From positions 1 through 51,798 of the forward strand of contig JACQDB010000071.1 of the NCBI GenBank assembly GCA_016201275.1: a stretch of 51,798 bases of DNA, in the 5' to 3' direction. The notes under the pieces are model-generated. The model was not told where the DNA came from. It saw only the letters and a list, made by a program, of their open reading frames with translations, and did not search any database. The DNA comes from Acidobacteriota bacterium (GTDB lineage: Bacteria; Acidobacteriota; Blastocatellia; UBA7656). Of this stretch, positions 1 to 8,244 are shown piece by piece; the stretch's first letter is position 1; each line of letters begins with the position of its first letter. The translations under genes and the position numbers were made by a program.

Positions 1-2286
1 ATCTACGGTTTTGCCGACCGCGACATTGCCTTTTGATTGGTCAATCGCGGTCGCATTGGTGACGTGAACCGTGCGCCCACCGACGCGCCAATCGCCGATT
101 AATCCACTCGACGGCAAGCTCTCAACAACGGCAGTGAATTCGGTAGAACTCCCGCCGCTACCTCCGGAACCGCCGCCACCGGAACCGCCGCCAGAACCAC
201 CGCCGCCGGATTGGAGATTGCCTTGCAGCACCACCTGCCCAGATGAATTGCGAACTTCGATTTGGCCTATGCTGGTCGCGGGTTGCAGAGCCTGCGGCAA
301 CGAGCCATCATCGCTGCGATACTCGGCTCGGAAATAACCCGATGGAGAGGCCGTAGCAGAACCCAGTTGCACGCCGTTGGCAACGATGGTGAAAGCCGCT
401 CCGCCAGGTAAATGGTCGCCCTCGACTTCAAACTTCTGATGCTCCGATTCGATCTCGGCTTTGGCGGAGCCGCTGGCTTGCGGAATCACGCTGGTAGGCG
501 ACAGCGGAACCTCTTTTTCAGAAGACTGTCCGCCGCCCATGCCGCCACCTGTACCGCCACCCATGCCGCCGCCGCCGCCCGTGCCGCCACCGGTGCCGCC
601 GCCTGTGGTCGCAGTGAAATCGCCTTGTAGAATCACGACGCCTTGCGGGTTGCGAATTTCCACATGACTCAAACCGCTTACCGGATTCAAAAACCCTGGC
701 AGCGCGAGGTGATCGCTGCCGGGCAACGTGGATAATTCAATCCTCAAACCGCCAAAGCTGTTGGCCGTCGCGGTCGCCGTAAAACTTCCTGTCGCACTGT
801 TGAGAACGATGGCATAAGCAACGCCTGGGCGTATGCTGTTGGCTTCTACTTCTATCTCCTGCTCGTTTGCCATCACCATGTATTCGGCTGAACCACGCGC
901 CGCAACCTCTATGCCGGTGGCGGTCAAATTAATCTTGGCGTGATTGAGCGCCGGAGTTGTAGAAGCCTCCAGACTGCGTACTGCGTTCAAAGGGTTGATG
1001 CGGCCTTTGCCGAGTTTGCCTGAAAAGGTTTGATTTTTGGCATCAATTGCATCGGCATTATTTTCGATAATGCTGCGAGCATCTGCGGTCGAGCGTCTTT
1101 CTAAAATCAACGCCGCTTCACCGGCCACAAAGGGCGCGGCAAAAGAGGTGCCGCTCCACATCGCATAATCGCCGCTGCCTGCGCCCGGATAGGTGCTGAA
1201 GATGTGAACGCCGGGCGCGGCGATGGATACGCCCGCACCGAAATTCGAGAACGCCGCTTTCACGTCGCTGTCATCAACCGCCGCTACGCTCATGGTTTCG
1301 TCTTTCCACGCGGCAGGAAATCTAGGTGTAGCATCGGTGTTGTCGTTTTCATTGCCGACCGCAGCGATCAGCAAAGCGCCGCGTTGTCTGGCATAGCTGA
1401 CCGCGTCGTGCAGGAGACTGGAATTTTCCTCCGAGCCAAAACTTAAATTAATAATATTGGCTCCGTGATCGGCGGCATACTTGATGGCAGCGGCAACCGT
1501 AAAGGCATCGCTTAAGCCATCGGTGTCGAATGCCCGCACCGGCATGATGATGGCTTTGGGCGCGACCAGATTGATGATGCCGGCAATAAAAGTGCCGTGA
1601 CCGGCAACGCTGGTTTGCGGATCGGGCGGCGCGGTCTCCCAAGGGTCTTTATCGTTGCTGACAAAATCCCAGCCATTGGCATCGTCTATCAGGCCGTCGT
1701 TGTCATCATCCAAACCGTTGTTGGGAATTTCGGCTTTCGCGCTGCGCGTATCGTGCCACAGTTGCGCGGCCAACTGCACATGATTTTTATCAATGCCGGT
1801 GTCCACAACCGCTATGACGATGCCTGCGCCGGTGGCGCGTTCCTGAGTTTCAGATAATTGCAGTTGCGCGATGAGCGCTTGCGTATTGTACAGACTGGCG
1901 GGCTGCGCGGGTGTAGGATGGCCGTTGGGGAAATTCAAGTGTGCGCGGGCGAAGGCGGTAATCGGATTCAACACTACAGGGTTGAGCGCAACGCTCAATA
2001 AATCGGGGTCGTTGGCGAGACGCTTGCGCCACTTGGCTTCTTTTTTACCTTTCGGAGTGCGTAGGCGGTAGAGGTTAGTGCCGTAAATCTGTTGAATCGT
2101 GGTGGTCTCCCAGCGCGCATTGATCGTCGCAATCGAGATGCCCGGTTTGACTTCGACGATAAGCTCGCCCTTGCGATATTCAATTTCCGACGCGGGAGTT
2201 TGCGCGACCACAGACAGGCAGGACAAGCATAACCATGCGAACAGGAAAATGGCTCGGGTCAGACTCTGTTTTTGTATATGATTCAT
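1..2286 (-). CDS. exported subtilisin-like serine protease (S8), 3' end cut by window edge
   Basis: The frame is open for 762 codons from ATG at 2286 to the window edge, so the C-terminus is missing. Residues 1 to about 28 form a Sec signal peptide (hydrophobic stretch AIFLFAWLCLSCLSVVAQ). The S8 catalytic triad is complete: Asp162 in VVDTGID, His230 in GHGTFIAG, Ser381 in GTSFAAPFVAG, with oxyanion Asn312 in VGNEN. An N-terminal prodomain-like stretch (about 30-110) precedes the catalytic domain. After about residue 440 come beta-rich repeats, each ending in a pattern like IEVRN..G.VVLQG, joined by two Gly-rich linkers at about 561-586 and 691-714. The start lies 7 bp downstream of the stop of the CHAT gene, so both are very likely co-transcribed. 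An exported endoprotease is a firm family inference; its substrate is unknown. Confidence 0.93.
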   Translation of the reverse strand, partial: MNHIQKQSLTRAIFLFAWLCLSCLSVVAQTPASEIEYRKGELIVEVKPGISIATINARWETTTIQQIYGTNLYRLRTPKGKKEAKWRKRLANDPDLLSVALNPVVLNPITAFARAHLNFPNGHPTPAQPASLYNTQALIAQLQLSETQERATGAGIVIAVVDTGIDKNHVQLAAQLWHDTRSAKAEIPNNGLDDDNDGLIDDANGWDFVSNDKDPWETAPPDPQTSVAGHGTFIAGIINLVAPKAIIMPVRAFDTDGLSDAFTVAAAIKYAADHGANIINLSFGSEENSSLLHDAVSYARQRGALLIAAVGNENDNTDATPRFPAAWKDETMSVAAVDDSDVKAAFSNFGAGVSIAAPGVHIFSTYPGAGSGDYAMWSGTSFAAPFVAGEAALILERRSTADARSIIENNADAIDAKNQTFSGKLGKGRINPLNAVRSLEASTTPALNHAKINLTATGIEVAARGSAEYMVMANEQEIEVEANSIRPGVAYAIVLNSATGSFTATATANSFGGLRIELSTLPGSDHLALPGFLNPVSGLSHVEIRNPQGVVILQGDFTATTGGGTGGGTGGGGGMGGGTGGGMGGGQSSEKEVPLSPTSVIPQASGSAKAEIESEHQKFEVEGDHLPGGAAFTIVANGVQLGSATASPSGYFRAEYRSDDGSLPQALQPATSIGQIEVRNSSGQVVLQGNLQSGGGGSGGGSGGGGSGGSGGSSTEFTAVVESLPSSGLIGDWRVGGRTVHVTNATAIDQSKGNVAVGKTVD

Positions 2287-2293
2287 AACTCCC

Positions 2294-5158
2294 TCAATCT
2301 AGGCACGCCGCTGCGGTGTCGCCCATCAACACAAACGGGGCCCAGTAATACGGATGTCCATAATCATCTTTGACAGCCAGTTGCGCCTGTCGTAAAGCCG
2401 CACGTTTGCTGTGTCCGGCTTTCAGATTGAGGTACATTTCACGCATCAATTCGGTGGTCGAACGATCATTAACAGCCCACAAACTGACCACCATAGAAGG
2501 CGTACCGGCATAGAGAAAACCGCGCATCAACCCATGTAATTCATCGCCCGGAAAGATCGCATTAACGCCGGTGTGACAAGCCGATAGCGTCACCAGTTCG
2601 GCCTGCAACTCCAGGTCGAGCAGATTGTAAAAATGCAAATGGGAATCCGCGAGTTTCAAAAACGAAAACATCGGGTTGTCGCGGCGAAAATATCCGTGTG
2701 AGGCCAGATGCAAAAGTTGAGCTTGCGGCGCAAGCCTTTTGAGATTTTCGTGGGTGGCGCGGTTCCCTGTCAACTGTATGGCGTCAGGAAAAATTTCGCC
2801 CAGCGCGACGATCTCCTCGGCAATGCTCGGCGTGCCGCTTTCGGCTATCCCTAAAGCCAGCATCGTGATGGCTGTTGGTCGAGAGGGCGTGGCCAACTGC
2901 CTTTGGGTTTTCGCCCGACACAATTTCAACACCGAGGCGCTCGGCGCATAAGAAATTTCATACTCATCAATCAAATAGTTTTCGCCTTTTCGCAGCGCGT
3001 GAAACGGCGCGTAATGCAACAAGCCGTGCGGAATGATGATGACCTTCGTGCGGCTCAACAGCGCTTCAATCGGCGCGAACAGTTGGCGATACAGATCAAC
3101 CAGATGACCGTCGGTGGTGCGCTTCAATTGCCCGAAATACGCCTCTACATAAGCCGCGCCGTAGTTGAATTTTTCGATTTGAAAGCGCAGCCCCATCAAA
3201 GATTTTTCGACCTCTTTTTTGGAAGCGAGGTTGCGGGCGATGGTGATTTGCTCGCGGGAAGCGACAAAGGCGGAGACTTCATCGCCGGTGATAAAAAATT
3301 CGACAGCGCATTCGTCGGCCTCTAAGGTGTCGCGTAAATCGTTCACCTCGGAAGACGGCACGCTTTGAATTTCGGCAAACGCCGAAGCCGCCGACTCCAA
3401 GCGCCGGAACAAGCGCGCGATCTGTTTTTCGCAACGCGCCACTTCGCGGCGATAGGCGGCGGCGTTGTCGGCCTTGCGCTGCTCGCCTTTGTCATCTTCA
3501 AGCCCTGCGTGCGAACTGTACCAGTTCAAATCGGCAATCAATTTCGCCAGCCGCTCGCGGACTTCGAGATTGGGTTCGCGGCTGGCGACCGACTCGCTTT
3601 CGTTGGCATAACGCGCCATCAAATCGGCCAACGCCCGCGACTTCGACGATTCGACCAGGCGAAAGGCTTCCTCAATTAAAGCCTCGCCGCCGTTGTCCAG
3701 ACAGGCTTTGATGGTGTCTTCATAAACCGTTATTTTATCGCGTAAAAATGTGGTCTTGAATTCATCGGCGGCAATGCCTGCGCGCATCTTTTCGATGACC
3801 GCGACGGCGCGACGAAAATAGTCCAGTGCCGGACGCTGGCGCTGTTGTTCAAGTTGTCCCAGCAGGTGCAGGCTCTTAAACACAATGGTTGGCGCGTAGA
3901 TTTCATCCACTTCTTTTAACGCCGCTTTCGCCAGTCGCGCTGCCTTCGCCAGTTCGCCCAATTGAAAAGCCGCGCGCCCTGCCAGCAAACGCGCATAGGC
4001 CGAGCGCGTGGCGAGATGCTGTTTTTGAAAAGCGCGACGTGCGGTTTCGGCGCGTTCGAGCGCTTCGGCATAATCCTGGCGATGCAGCGCCAATTCCGCC
4101 ATATACAGTTCGGCCAGCGCCGTAAAAGTTTTGTTGTTCTGCTCGACAAACGCCTGTTGCGCCATTCGCAAATCGTCTTGCGCCTGAGCGAAATCTTCCA
4201 GCCCCATCGCCGCCAAGGCGCGAGTCAGCGAAGCTTTGGCCGACTCGTACTTCATGCCCAGTTCATCGAATTGCTTGCGCGCACTGGTAGCGCTTTCAAA
4301 AGCGTCTTCAAAAGCGTTCAAGGCAAACAGCACGTCAGCGATTTCCAAATCGCACCAGGCGACAAATTGTTGATCGCCCAATTGCTGCAGCCGCTCGCGG
4401 GTTTGATAATAACCGTGCAACGCGGTGTTGTAATGGCCGCGCAAAAACTGTATGTAAGCGATATGAAAATTTGCCAGCGCCGCATTGACCGCCAGGCCGG
4501 ATTGATCAAAAGCCTTGCCGGAACTTTCAAACAAGCGCAAGGCTTCATCAGGTTTGTCCAACTCGGTGAAAATATCGGCGCGATTCAAATCCACCAGCGC
4601 CTGCATGGATTTTTCACCTGCCGTAGCAAACATTTCGCGGGCGCGATTGTAATGCTCAAGGGCTTTGTGATAGCGATCCAGTTGATAGTAAACATTGCCG
4701 ACGTTGGTTTCGAGTTGCGCCAGTTGTACAGGCGAATCCAGAGCGCGGCGGGCGCGGCGGGCAATCTTCAAGGCATCTTGAAAACGGCCTAAGCGTTTGA
4801 GCGCGTCCACCTGAGACTTTTGCAGCAGAGCCGCTTCGTTGGTGAGATTGGCGCGGCGCAGCGCCGTCACCGCGCTTTCATAAAATTGGTTAGCATCATG
4901 AGGATTACCCTGTTGATGGAGCAGGCGTGCGCGTGAAGCTTCGGCAAAGGCGTTGGCAAGCGGGTCTTTGACCAGCACGGCCAGTTCATCTACACGCGAG
5001 GAAAGTTGGGCGGCGGCTTTGAGGTCGGAAGCGGTCAGGCGATCAACTTCGGATTTCAGCGCCGCAAAAGTTTGCCAGTTCACGCCGCTGCGTTGGGCGC
5101 GCAAAAACGCTGCGGCGCTCGTCGCTTTCATTAATTGATTCGCCAGTTTAATGCTCAC
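2294..5158 (-). CDS. TPR-CHAT caspase-like protease
   Basis: This 954-residue protein has no signal peptide or membrane segment. Residues about 40-430 are a run of tetratricopeptide-like helical repeats (for example LETNVGNVYYQLDRYHKAL), followed by a charged helical region and a C-terminal CHAT domain (about 625-950). The caspase-type dyad is visible: His821 in HLASHGYF and Cys861 in TLSACHTG, followed by the family hallmark SLWAVND. CHAT proteins are clan CD cysteine peptidases, and the TPR part normally binds a partner or substrate. The start is GTG at 5158 with no clear ribosome site; an in-frame ATG at 5131 is an alternative. It lies between a zinc-finger anti-sigma-like gene (95 bp upstream) and an exported subtilase (7 bp downstream), in one row with an ECF sigma factor. 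A role as the protease that releases the sigma factor is inference. Confidence 0.92.
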   Translation of the reverse strand: MSIKLANQLMKATSAAAFLRAQRSGVNWQTFAALKSEVDRLTASDLKAAAQLSSRVDELAVLVKDPLANAFAEASRARLLHQQGNPHDANQFYESAVTALRRANLTNEAALLQKSQVDALKRLGRFQDALKIARRARRALDSPVQLAQLETNVGNVYYQLDRYHKALEHYNRAREMFATAGEKSMQALVDLNRADIFTELDKPDEALRLFESSGKAFDQSGLAVNAALANFHIAYIQFLRGHYNTALHGYYQTRERLQQLGDQQFVAWCDLEIADVLFALNAFEDAFESATSARKQFDELGMKYESAKASLTRALAAMGLEDFAQAQDDLRMAQQAFVEQNNKTFTALAELYMAELALHRQDYAEALERAETARRAFQKQHLATRSAYARLLAGRAAFQLGELAKAARLAKAALKEVDEIYAPTIVFKSLHLLGQLEQQRQRPALDYFRRAVAVIEKMRAGIAADEFKTTFLRDKITVYEDTIKACLDNGGEALIEEAFRLVESSKSRALADLMARYANESESVASREPNLEVRERLAKLIADLNWYSSHAGLEDDKGEQRKADNAAAYRREVARCEKQIARLFRRLESAASAFAEIQSVPSSEVNDLRDTLEADECAVEFFITGDEVSAFVASREQITIARNLASKKEVEKSLMGLRFQIEKFNYGAAYVEAYFGQLKRTTDGHLVDLYRQLFAPIEALLSRTKVIIIPHGLLHYAPFHALRKGENYLIDEYEISYAPSASVLKLCRAKTQRQLATPSRPTAITMLALGIAESGTPSIAEEIVALGEIFPDAIQLTGNRATHENLKRLAPQAQLLHLASHGYFRRDNPMFSFLKLADSHLHFYNLLDLELQAELVTLSACHTGVNAIFPGDELHGLMRGFLYAGTPSMVVSLWAVNDRSTTELMREMYLNLKAGHSKRAALRQAQLAVKDDYGHPYYWAPFVLMGDTAAACLD

Positions 5159-5202
5159 GTATTTTTTTTTCGAGACTCAAGCCTGCTAAAAAAGGCAATC
5201 GT

Positions 5203-5239
5203 AAAAGGGCAAAAGGCAAGCTGCACGGTCAGCCTTGCC
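5203..5239 (-). terminator. weak hairpin with T-rich tail between zinc-finger and CHAT genes
   Basis: Read on the minus strand, GGCAAG and CTTGCC pair over a 13-nt loop and are followed by TTTTGCCCTTTT. The stem is only 6 bp, so it may attenuate rather than end transcription from the sigma/zinc-finger genes into the CHAT gene. Confidence 0.3.
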
Positions 5240-5253
5240 GCTGAACCAAAGTG

Positions 5254-5874
5254 CTATTGCTCCTGTATAACTGGAACGCCCGCCGCCAGCACAAAGCCGA
5301 CAGGAGTTTCGATTTGCAAATCATAAATGCCTTGCTCGATGCCGCTGATGGTAAATTCACCCATGCGATTGGTCGTTGCCAGAAACGGCTCTTTGTCGGC
5401 GCTCGACAATACCAATGGCAAATTCGCTACCGACTCGAAAGAGGTTTCGCCTTCGCGCAGAATTTGCCCGACCAGATCGGCGGAGGCTTTGCTGGACGGC
5501 GCGATTTGTAAATCAATGCTGTAATCGCCGGCGTTGTAGAGCAACTGGCGATTGCTAGTTTCGGTGGAGCGTGCGCCGGCAAGCGCCGGACGCGACAGGC
5601 TGTCGAAAACCAGCGCGGCGAGCGCTTGACCCAAGCGCTCGACGAGGCGCGGACGTTGGGTTTCAAAAATTCGCAGCGCCCGTTTGGTCACCCAAGCCGG
5701 TGGCTCCACCATGTCATCGCTGGCGGCAAGCGCGCGAGTCTGTTGATACCAATTTTGATTGGCGGCGCATTTCGCGCAACCCGTGTTCAAGTGCCAGGCC
5801 AAGCGCGCCGCTTCATCGGCAGTAAGGTTGCCATCCAGATAATCCAGCAGGCGCTCAAAGTTTGGGCATTTCAT
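5254..5874 (-). CDS. zinc-finger anti-sigma-like protein
   Basis: The 206-residue protein begins MKCPNFERLLDYLDGNLT and contains H-x4-C-x2-C (HLNTGCAKC) at about residues 31-39, together with Cys3. This resembles the zinc-binding anti-sigma (ZAS/zf-HC2) module that clamps ECF sigma factors, although the classical spacing is H-x3-C-x2-C. I chose ATG at 5874 because GAGG and AAGG lie just upstream; a TTG start at 5904 would add ten residues. No transmembrane helix is visible, so it would be a soluble anti-sigma factor. The C-terminal half looks like a small beta-sandwich (GEFTISGIEQGIYDLQIETP, as in carboxypeptidase-regulatory domains). It lies directly downstream of the ECF sigma gene and upstream of the TPR-CHAT gene. 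The anti-sigma role is inferred from motif and position. Confidence 0.75.
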   Translation of the reverse strand: MKCPNFERLLDYLDGNLTADEAARLAWHLNTGCAKCAANQNWYQQTRALAASDDMVEPPAWVTKRALRIFETQRPRLVERLGQALAALVFDSLSRPALAGARSTETSNRQLLYNAGDYSIDLQIAPSSKASADLVGQILREGETSFESVANLPLVLSSADKEPFLATTNRMGEFTISGIEQGIYDLQIETPVGFVLAAGVPVIQEQ

Positions 5875-6045
5875 AACCTTCGGTCCTCGTTCTTCGATTC
5901 TCAATTCAGCAGAGCCGATAAAGCGGTAAAAAATACATCATCGCTCATACAAAAATACACGCAAGGAAAAAAGCCGTTTACGGTACTAGCAGTTGGACGA
6001 CGCGTTCGGCGCTTTTTCCCTTTGGGGCAAGCTTCATCAGCGCTC

Positions 6046-6654
6046 TTAAAGTTTTCCTTCGAGTAATTTCTTGAGTTTTTCCAGACAACGCGCCCGCGTA
6101 GGGCCTATGGAAGCGACCGGCATATCCATCTGGCGGGCGATTTCGGCATAGCTCAAATCGTCCTTCTTGTAAAACAACATGGTCACCAAATCCTGGCAGC
6201 GTTCCGACAAAGCGGCTATCGCCTGACGCACCGCCTGTTGTTGTTCGAGAGCCAGGCGCTGCTCGTCGGCAAGCGGAGCCTCCGCAACCAGATGATTGAT
6301 TTTGCTCTGGGTTTCGTCGTCGCTGTCTTCATCGGCAGAGACTTCGCGCTTCTTGCGATTGGCCAAGCGCCAACTTTCGCGCATGGTCGTGGTGATAATC
6401 CATGAACTCAGGCGTTCGTGATCGCGCAGCGATTCAAGCTTTTCATACAATTTCAAACAGACCGATTGAAAAATATCGGCAGCATCATCTTGCGACAATC
6501 GGAATTTCAGCGGTATCGAATAAATCAGCCGTTGATAGCGATAGATTAATGTTTCCCAAGCCCTCGCCTGCCCTTTTAAGCAGGCGGCGATCAGGGCGCT
6601 GTCTTCACTTTCGAGAAATTGGTTGGCCGCCTCAGCATTCGGTTTTCGCTTCAT
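6046..6654 (-). CDS. ECF RNA polymerase sigma factor
   Basis: The 202-residue protein has sigma-70 region 2 at about residues 25-95 (LIYRYQRLIYSIPLKF, then DAADIFQSVCLKLYEKL and a WIITTTMRESW segment) and region 4 at about 140-200 with the helix-turn-helix LSYAEIARQMDMPVASIGPT. An acidic linker (SADEDSDDE) separates them. Length and layout are normal for an extracytoplasmic-function sigma factor, which directs RNA polymerase to a small regulon. It is the first gene of the minus-strand row that continues with the zinc-finger protein, the CHAT protease and the subtilase, so these are its likely regulators and targets. About 170 bp separate it from the next gene. Confidence 0.92.
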   Translation of the reverse strand: MKRKPNAEAANQFLESEDSALIAACLKGQARAWETLIYRYQRLIYSIPLKFRLSQDDAADIFQSVCLKLYEKLESLRDHERLSSWIITTTMRESWRLANRKKREVSADEDSDDETQSKINHLVAEAPLADEQRLALEQQQAVRQAIAALSERCQDLVTMLFYKKDDLSYAEIARQMDMPVASIGPTRARCLEKLKKLLEGKL

Positions 6655-6921
6655 ATTTCTGTCAATGCCTTTTGAAAAATCGAAGAGCGAAGGTCACACA
6701 GACTGTAGCGATTCTAACAAACCCGCCTTGCGGTGTGAAGCAAACTATCGGCAAAGAAGAACTCCGTTTGTCGTGGGGTCGGTTTTATGAGGCGGAAGCA
6801 AAGAGGCTTGAGCGCCTCCGTTTGGCTTGACCAAACCTTGCAGGTGAGCGGCGAGTCGGAGCGCTGTTGGCGATTCGCCATTGAGCAATAGCTTAGTTTC
6901 TGCGCTGCTGAAAAATAAGAG
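6655..6921. other. intergenic region without a recognised gene
   Basis: No convincing coding frame is seen here. A minus-strand frame at 6714-6992 is Arg/Ser-rich, runs into the repeats on its right and lacks protein-family features. The 5' side (6655-6700) should hold the promoter of the ECF sigma gene, but no clear boxes are visible. Confidence 0.5.
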
Positions 6922-6976
6922 GTAGGGCGAAATACGTAAGGCGGAAGCGGGAACAATTGAACCGATGAGTACCTCC
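6922..6976. repeat. dispersed 55-bp repeat, copy 1
   Basis: This stretch matches 42651-42705 in the same orientation at about 47 of 55 positions by eye, including the shared words GTAAGGC, GGGAAC and CCGATGAGTA. It is the left neighbour of the 26-bp tandem repeat. Confidence 0.7.
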
Positions 6977-7048
6977 TACGGCGCTGAACCATAGGTCGTT
7001 CCTACGGCGCTGAACCATAGGTCGTTCCTACGGCGCGAAACCATAGGG
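6974..7048. repeat. 26-bp tandem direct repeat, about 2.9 copies
   Basis: The unit begins TCCTACGGCGCTGAACCATA and starts at 6974, 7000 and 7026. The first two copies are identical; the third diverges after CCTACGGCGC. No coding role is apparent. The remaining bases up to the next gene (7049-7224) show nothing else I can name. Confidence 0.85.
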
Positions 7049-7224
7049 CGCTTTTACAGAGCGAAACCGGCGCAGTTGGTTGCCAGTCAAGCCCTATTTT
7101 TTTTCGCACTACCAAATAAGAAAGCCGCCAACTTTTTGGTTAGCGGCTGGGCTGCATTTTATTTTTTATGTGCAGCGTCAACGTCGTGTGTTTGGTAAAA
7201 ACTCTTTGTGGTTGCCGACCGTCA

Positions 7225-7824
7225 TCAAGCAACTTCGGCGCGTTGCTGAATCAGGCGGCGCAATTTCAAACGCGCTTTGTGCAACTGCGATTTTGAAGTG
7301 CCGGGACTGCATCCCAAGATTCGCGCAATCTCTTCGTGTTCATACCCTTCGACATCGTGCAGCACAAACGCCGTGCGATAACCGGGCGGCAGTTGCGCGA
7401 TGGCGGTTTCCAAAGCGATGCGATCAATGATCGGCATAGCTTCCGGGTTGATAGTGTCTGGGTCAATCGAATCGGGCATCTCGCCATCGTCGGTCGTCAA
7501 CTCCGATTTCACCGAGCGTTTGCGAAAGTGCATCAACACCTGGTTGACGGTCAAACGATGCAGCCAAGTGGTGAAGGCTGACTCGCCGCGAAACGAGCCC
7601 AATTTCCGGTGCAATTGAATAAAAACTTCTTGGGTTAAATCTTCCGCCTCGGCGACATTGCCGGTCATTCTGAGGCATATCGAATAAACCCTGCGATAAT
7701 GTTTTCGATATAATTCTTCAAACCCGCTCATCTGTTCGCCGCCTAGAGCCGAGCAAATTTCTACTTCGCTCAACGGCGTTTTGATATTGGTATCGGCAGT
7801 CATCGAAATCCCGCTGGTCGTCAT
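7225..7824 (-). CDS. ECF RNA polymerase sigma factor (RpoE-like)
   Basis: A compact ECF sigma factor of 199 residues from the chosen start. Region 2 ([55 protein letters not shown]) and region 4 ([40 protein letters not shown]) are both intact. I placed the start at ATG 7824 because GGGGAAGGAG sits 6 nt upstream; in-frame starts up to 7860 would put the ribosome site inside the gene. Unlike the sigma gene at 6046-6654, no anti-sigma gene adjoins it: downstream is the tandem-repeat gap and upstream an AraC regulator on the other strand. Its inducing signal and regulon cannot be read from the window. Confidence 0.92.
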   Translation of the reverse strand: MTTSGISMTADTNIKTPLSEVEICSALGGEQMSGFEELYRKHYRRVYSICLRMTGNVAEAEDLTQEVFIQLHRKLGSFRGESAFTTWLHRLTVNQVLMHFRKRSVKSELTTDDGEMPDSIDPDTINPEAMPIIDRIALETAIAQLPPGYRTAFVLHDVEGYEHEEIARILGCSPGTSKSQLHKARLKLRRLIQQRAEVA

Positions 7825-8206
7825 TTTCATCTCCTTCCCCGTCGTATCCATTTTCTGCAACGGGTGCGCTCTGATAGTGCGACTAACGTGCCATTGCGTC
7901 AGCCCTCTGGCCTAACCATGTAAGTCAATTAATAATAGGATTTATTTTCTACGTAAGAAAAGGGCAGGAAAGTTGACCTTTTTTGAGACACTGGTTTTGG
8001 GATGGACTCATACCTTTTGGTGTAGGAATCATATGAAAAGGTTGCAAGCCCGACGGTTTAATCTCAGACCAGCGAGACAGATTAAGCAAAGGCCAAGCAG
8101 CACAGGCAATAAACCCGGCAAGCGGCAGCAAAGCGCCGCCTGATGGCAAAAGGGTACGGCCAATACTTTCTCAATACACCCAATGAACTGGCTCGTGATT
8201 GAGGGT
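7825..8206. other. divergent intergenic region between ECF sigma and AraC genes
   Basis: About 380 bp without a credible gene; it should hold the promoter of the leftward ECF gene. Two overlapping minus-strand frames (7949-8149 and 8029-8316) have no family features and run into the AraC coding region. Confidence 0.4.
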
Positions 8207-8237
8207 TTGTCGCAACCCCAAAACAATCCGCTATAAT
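8207..8237 (+). promoter_or_regulatory. sigma-70-type promoter of the AraC gene
   Basis: A perfect TATAAT at 8232-8237 lies 19 nt after TTGTCG at 8207-8212. The expected transcription start, about 7 nt beyond the -10 box, coincides with the ATG at 8245, which suggests a leaderless mRNA. Confidence 0.5.
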
Positions 8238-8244
8238 GCCGACC

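Noticed and set aside
71-337. Pro-rich plus-strand reading frame
   Set aside because: It is the complement of the Gly-rich linker of the leftward subtilase; no ribosome site or other protein features.
3962-4792. 276-residue plus-strand reading frame
   Set aside because: It lies wholly inside the TPR part of the CHAT gene on the other strand; composition is that of a shadow frame.
6974-7048. Short tandem repeat considered as a CRISPR array
   Set aside because: The 26-bp units are directly adjacent with no spacers, and no cas gene is present.
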